DNA from: Victivallales bacterium
GTDB taxonomy: Bacteria > Verrucomicrobiota > Lentisphaeria > Oligosphaerales > Oligosphaeraceae
DNA length: 7,497 nucleotides
NCBI GenBank assembly: GCA_017543165.1
Contig: JAFYGL010000500.1
Coordinates: forward strand, 1-7,497
Direction: 5' to 3'
Shown here: piece by piece, positions 6,901 through 7,497 of the stretch
Layout of the letters: each line of letters begins with the position of its first letter
Numbering within the stretch: the first letter of the stretch is position 1
Made by a program: the position numbers and the translations under genes
Notes under the pieces: generated by a model
The model's input: the letters and a program-made list of their open reading frames with translations, nothing else
Database searches by the model: none
Told to the model about the DNA's origin: nothing

Positions 6901-7425
6901 CCTGGTCAAAGTGCCTTTTGGCATGAAAATCAAATATTCCTTCGCGGCCTCAAACAGGCCCTTAAATTCCATGGAGCCGTCACGCACGATTATCTTGTCC
7001 AGCTGCAATGGTTCGGGCTGTATCTTTATTGCGTCAAGAACCTCCTTGAAATTGCTCTCCACAATGTTTTTAAGCCTGAGCGTAATTGACTTGCAATAGG
7101 GGATGCCCTCCTCGTCATAGTCCACTTCTGAATAGCAGCCCTCAAACTTCAAGACTGGCCTGCTGTCTTCCGCCTTGGAACTGTCCTCGCCAAGGCCTGG
7201 AAAAGGAAGCGTGTTCAATTGAAGCCCCAACCTTTCTGGAGCAAGCTCTTTCACAGAAGCGGTCTTTGGCGATTTCTTGCTCCCCTCCGCAGGCGCATCC
7301 GCCTTCTCCGTCTTTGTGGACAACTCCCCCAGCAATTGCCTCTGGTACAAATTGCAGGCAATAGACACGCCCAATAAAACTACCAACACGCCTACAACAC
7401 CATACAAGACCAGCTTCTTACTCAT
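3895..7425 (-). CDS. Alpha-2-macroglobulin, N-terminal part (split gene)
   Basis: N-terminal 1176 residues of a bacterial alpha-2-macroglobulin of the YfhM type. Residues 1-24 have MSKK, then a hydrophobic stretch ending GVSIAC. This could be a lipoprotein signal with Cys24 as the lipidated residue, but Ser at -3 is non-canonical, so an uncleaved anchor is also possible. A charged linker follows (about 35-60). Macroglobulin-like domains come next, with the hallmark YTERGIYRPGE at 435-445, a GHYRLKV block near 758 and the motif AVDEGILALTDYKTPD at 925-940. The A2M domain covers about 950-1070 (including VPQHFGAMRLMAVA). The expected thioester region is missing: the last 11 residues (from Leu1166, LEQMRRYWTAG) do not resemble the family, while the -1 frame does. 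Joined to the downstream ORF with one added base, the protein would be about 1635 residues with the thioester Cys near 1201, close to E. coli YfhM (1653 residues, Cys1187). The ATG at 7425 is well supported by AAGGAGG 11 bases upstream. The likely function is trapping of foreign proteases in the periplasm. Confidence 0.92.
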   Translation of the reverse strand: MSKKLVLYGVVGVLVVLLGVSIACNLYQRQLLGELSTKTEKADAPAEGSKKSPKTASVKELAPERLGLQLNTLPFPGLGEDSSKAEDSRPVLKFEGCYSEVDYDEEGIPYCKSITLRLKNIVESNFKEVLDAIKIQPEPLQLDKIIVRDGSMEFKGLFEAAKEYLIFMPKGTLTRYGKTEEDMSFVAKTSGGDPVLSFTDEGRYYPIGAGSGRKCTIALDAYRLDKVNVTIWRVPRENMDVAGVMSARRYSETAEEIMIKMAEKAYDVPSCMKRKQRLALDIGDMLKELKPGLYMIRLDHRSSSNYDDLPYYFGGNQELEMVLSDLGISVTEAPHGKSLAVFVRSLDNQKGVENCKVRAYTNNRVLLAEGMTGQDGTALLDYSKVDARKATGNIFVVAEKEGDVTYLALNGNSELSNAEFGNEGRDFEEMRAFIYTERGIYRPGEVVEASVFVRRNTKEGFVGCALRCEISLSDAEGRIVGRKMIDTNKEGFGSASFQLNSDARGEDYVVKCGIPGEKEWDSHGIYVGAFTPDRIKLKLSSTKEVLQEDEVAELKVSGKYYFGKELEGGSMRMNMFLVGSHYPRHWKDYSVGGLARDTGVVELGTIWEDEYQKLNDEVFQVPNIRRAVENANRSLDTPVKLRVIATARERGERAISASTDFLYSPKRVYVGLKKAADKDRDVEIECRLLTFNKEDLKAEDKVTAEASLVKLEWKYALIEDGGVRKRQWREEVVSERKLDAVAVASNGTVLTIKELDYGHYRLKVGKSVLDFYHWWGDGGSSRSSNPAVLTVSSDAEKYTPGATATLSFDAAKGSLLIAAGESRLEDVRAIDTVPGKNSFKLPIPAHVVGDSYFVELSLLTSGKTENDDMSRSYALLRLPIDQASRKAKLEIQAPEIAEPGKEIEVALKALDLEGKPLNGTVQFFAVDEGILALTDYKTPDIFGFLHGKYYCDFQTYDIYSRIFPKAGMKAPRKIGGDGAFGGLRMEDIKNKGNAIVVLPAADIVNGAVSLRMTVPQHFGAMRLMAVAACGGKVGSIDRELKVRRKADVSAVLPAIAAPGDAFQGIFKVVNHEYDNEEAVLTVTCGKGISPNGKVTKKIKVKRGGSSVAYLPFKVDGGGAQEINYTLEMGGTKVEQRDYVNVRPAIPASTATDFVVLKPGEEYKPSLEQMRRYWTAG

Positions 7426-7436
7426 TTTCCCTTTTT

Positions 7437-7443
7437 CCTCCTT
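7437..7443 (-). promoter_or_regulatory. Strong Shine-Dalgarno of the alpha-2-macroglobulin gene
   Basis: AAGGAGG on the minus strand, a full match to the anti-SD core, with 11 bases before the ATG at 7425. It fixes the A2M start. The remaining leader to 7497 is AT-rich, and I see no convincing -35/-10 pair in it. The promoter may lie further upstream, outside the window. Confidence 0.8.
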
Positions 7444-7497
7444 GATATTGACATGCTACAACAAAAACCTTCATAAAAGATAACGCCAACAATAATC

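Overview
The window is a compact, single-strand locus. Every gene I can support reads on the minus strand. Its core is a bacterial alpha-2-macroglobulin (A2M) gene followed by a gene for penicillin-binding protein 1C (PBP1C). This is the known yfhM-pbpC pairing of Gram-negative bacteria: A2M is a periplasmic thioester protease trap, and PBP1C is a bifunctional murein synthase thought to repair the wall after an envelope breach. An N-terminal membrane or lipoprotein signal on the A2M also points to a two-membrane bacterium. The base composition is moderate in GC, and a diverged PVC-type lineage such as Lentisphaerae is possible, but that is an impression and not something the window proves.

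Layout in the order of transcription (right to left). 7426-7497 is a short leader with a strong Shine-Dalgarno. 3895-7425 encodes the first 1176 residues of A2M (signal or anchor, MG domains, A2M domain). 2519-3898 encodes the last 459 residues (thioester domain with CLEQ, then the C-terminal MG domain). The two frames overlap by four bases (GTGA). Reading on upstream in the second frame gives family-like sequence, so this looks like one gene of about 1635 codons broken by a one-base deletion or a sequencing error near 3934-3936, not two genes designed to be separate. 2313-2518 is a 206-base spacer dominated by a nearly perfect inverted repeat of about 39 bp per arm, built from 10-bp units. 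162-2312 is pbpC. 75-161 is a spacer with a GC-rich hairpin, and 1-74 may be the first 24 codons of a further minus-strand gene cut off by the window edge.

If the A2M frame is intact in the living organism, the two proteins form a defence-and-repair pair in the periplasm: A2M covalently traps invading proteases through its Cys-Gln thioester, and PBP1C makes peptidoglycan at the damaged place. If the frameshift is real, the thioester domain is lost from the exported protein, because the downstream ORF has no signal peptide of its own. No CRISPR array, tRNA, rRNA, transposase or phage gene was seen. The most notable non-coding element is the large inverted repeat in front of pbpC.
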